Shown: positions 63,595 to 64,000 of the stretch, piece by piece | Position numbering within the stretch: position 1 is the first letter of the stretch | Layout: each line of letters opens with the position of its first letter | Assembly (NCBI RefSeq): GCF_000208745.1 | Contig: NC_030855.1 | Span: 21,981,734 to 22,045,733 of the forward strand | Direction: 5' to 3' | DNA from: Theobroma cacao | Taxonomy: Eukaryota; Streptophyta; Magnoliopsida; Malvales; Malvaceae | Length of the DNA stretch: 64,000 nucleotides | Made by a program: the position numbers and the translations under genes | Notes under the pieces: model-generated | Seen by the model: only the letters and a program-made list of their open reading frames with translations | Database searches by the model: none | Told to the model about the DNA's origin: nothing

Positions 63595-64000
63595 TGTCGT
63601 AACGTGCGGGTCGGGGAACCCGACCGCTAGACGTGAATGTGAAAACTCACTAAAAATTTAACTGGGGGTCGCCACCAATCTTTTTTTACTAGGTGCGATT
63701 GGCTACCTATTGACTCGATTCTAATCGATGAAAACTTAAATTAATTTTAAGCCCACCGAAAAGAACCTTAAACCGGTCTACAATTTCTGGATCTAGGTTC
63801 GGGAGTACGGTTACGCCCGGGGAAGGATTAGCACCCTCGGAATGCCCATTCCATGAACGATACCATTCTTAAATTATCCTATTAGGCTTTAATTTTTAAA
63901 TTAGCTATATTTCCTTAGTTATTGTTCACTTATTTTTATCTCCTATTTGACCTAAAATGGAATGCAAATACGAGGCAAGATGCATGGCGTGAAAAAAATG
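63595..64000. repeat. edge of another dispersed repeat, probable LTR-type
   Basis: Copia homology stops and a less AT-rich sequence begins TGTCGTAACGTGCGGGTCGG. It contains GGGGGTCGCCACCAATC, GGTGCGATTGG, AAACCGGTCTAC, and CCCGGGGAAGGATTAGCACC. I recognise this motif string as common in plant LTR-type dispersed repeats. No frame is visible. It runs off the window, so its far end and exact class are unknown. Confidence 0.5.

Overview
This is nuclear DNA from a flowering plant, most likely a eudicot. Genes are split by GT..AG introns, intergenic DNA is very AT-rich, and Ty3/gypsy, Ty1/copia, MITE-like and retroposon-like elements lie between genes. All recognised proteins belong to plant families. 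An N-run inside a poly-G tract (31173-31204) and a single N at 33546 mark a draft assembly.

Layout. 2495-4079 (-) is a three-exon C19 gibberellin 2-oxidase. 4.3-14 kb has no recognisable gene. It holds two related long-inverted-repeat elements, three decayed copies of one non-coding unit and two MITE-like insertions. 14047-18967 (+) is a decayed Ty3/gypsy element with both LTRs. 19-23.4 kb has no recognised gene but carries two pairs of G-boxes. 23470-31515 holds a small TPR-like gene family: a predicted plastid-targeted member (-), a relic of two exons (-), and a membrane-anchored member (+). 34028-36931 (+) is a DUF616 (TOD1/MUCI70-type) glycosyltransferase-like gene. Two single-exon DUF538 genes (39225-39665 and 42939-43403, both +) flank a foldback-type element and a poly(A)-tailed retroposon. 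45677-46060 (-) encodes a small secreted IDA-like peptide precursor. 47454-52645 (+) is the class I alpha-mannosidase MNS3. It is tail-to-tail with a KAT1-type inward-rectifier K+ channel at 53140-56974 (-). The right edge (61639-64000) is the 3' part of a Ty1/copia element on the minus strand, cut off by another repeat.

The genes do not form one pathway. They cover gibberellin catabolism, plastid or membrane TPR proteins, Golgi glycan or sphingolipid-related enzymes, N-glycan trimming, peptide signalling and K+ uptake. From memory, the combination TOD1-DUF538-KAT1 recalls Arabidopsis At5g46220-46240, and MNS3-DUF538-GA2ox2 recalls At1g30000-30040. The window therefore looks like an unfractionated version of two duplicated Arabidopsis segments. 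I found no clearly novel system. The best leads are the TPR-like cluster with its shared exon plan, the nested foldback element, a duplicated splice acceptor in MNS3, the orphan G-box pairs, and the Cys-containing IDA-like peptide.
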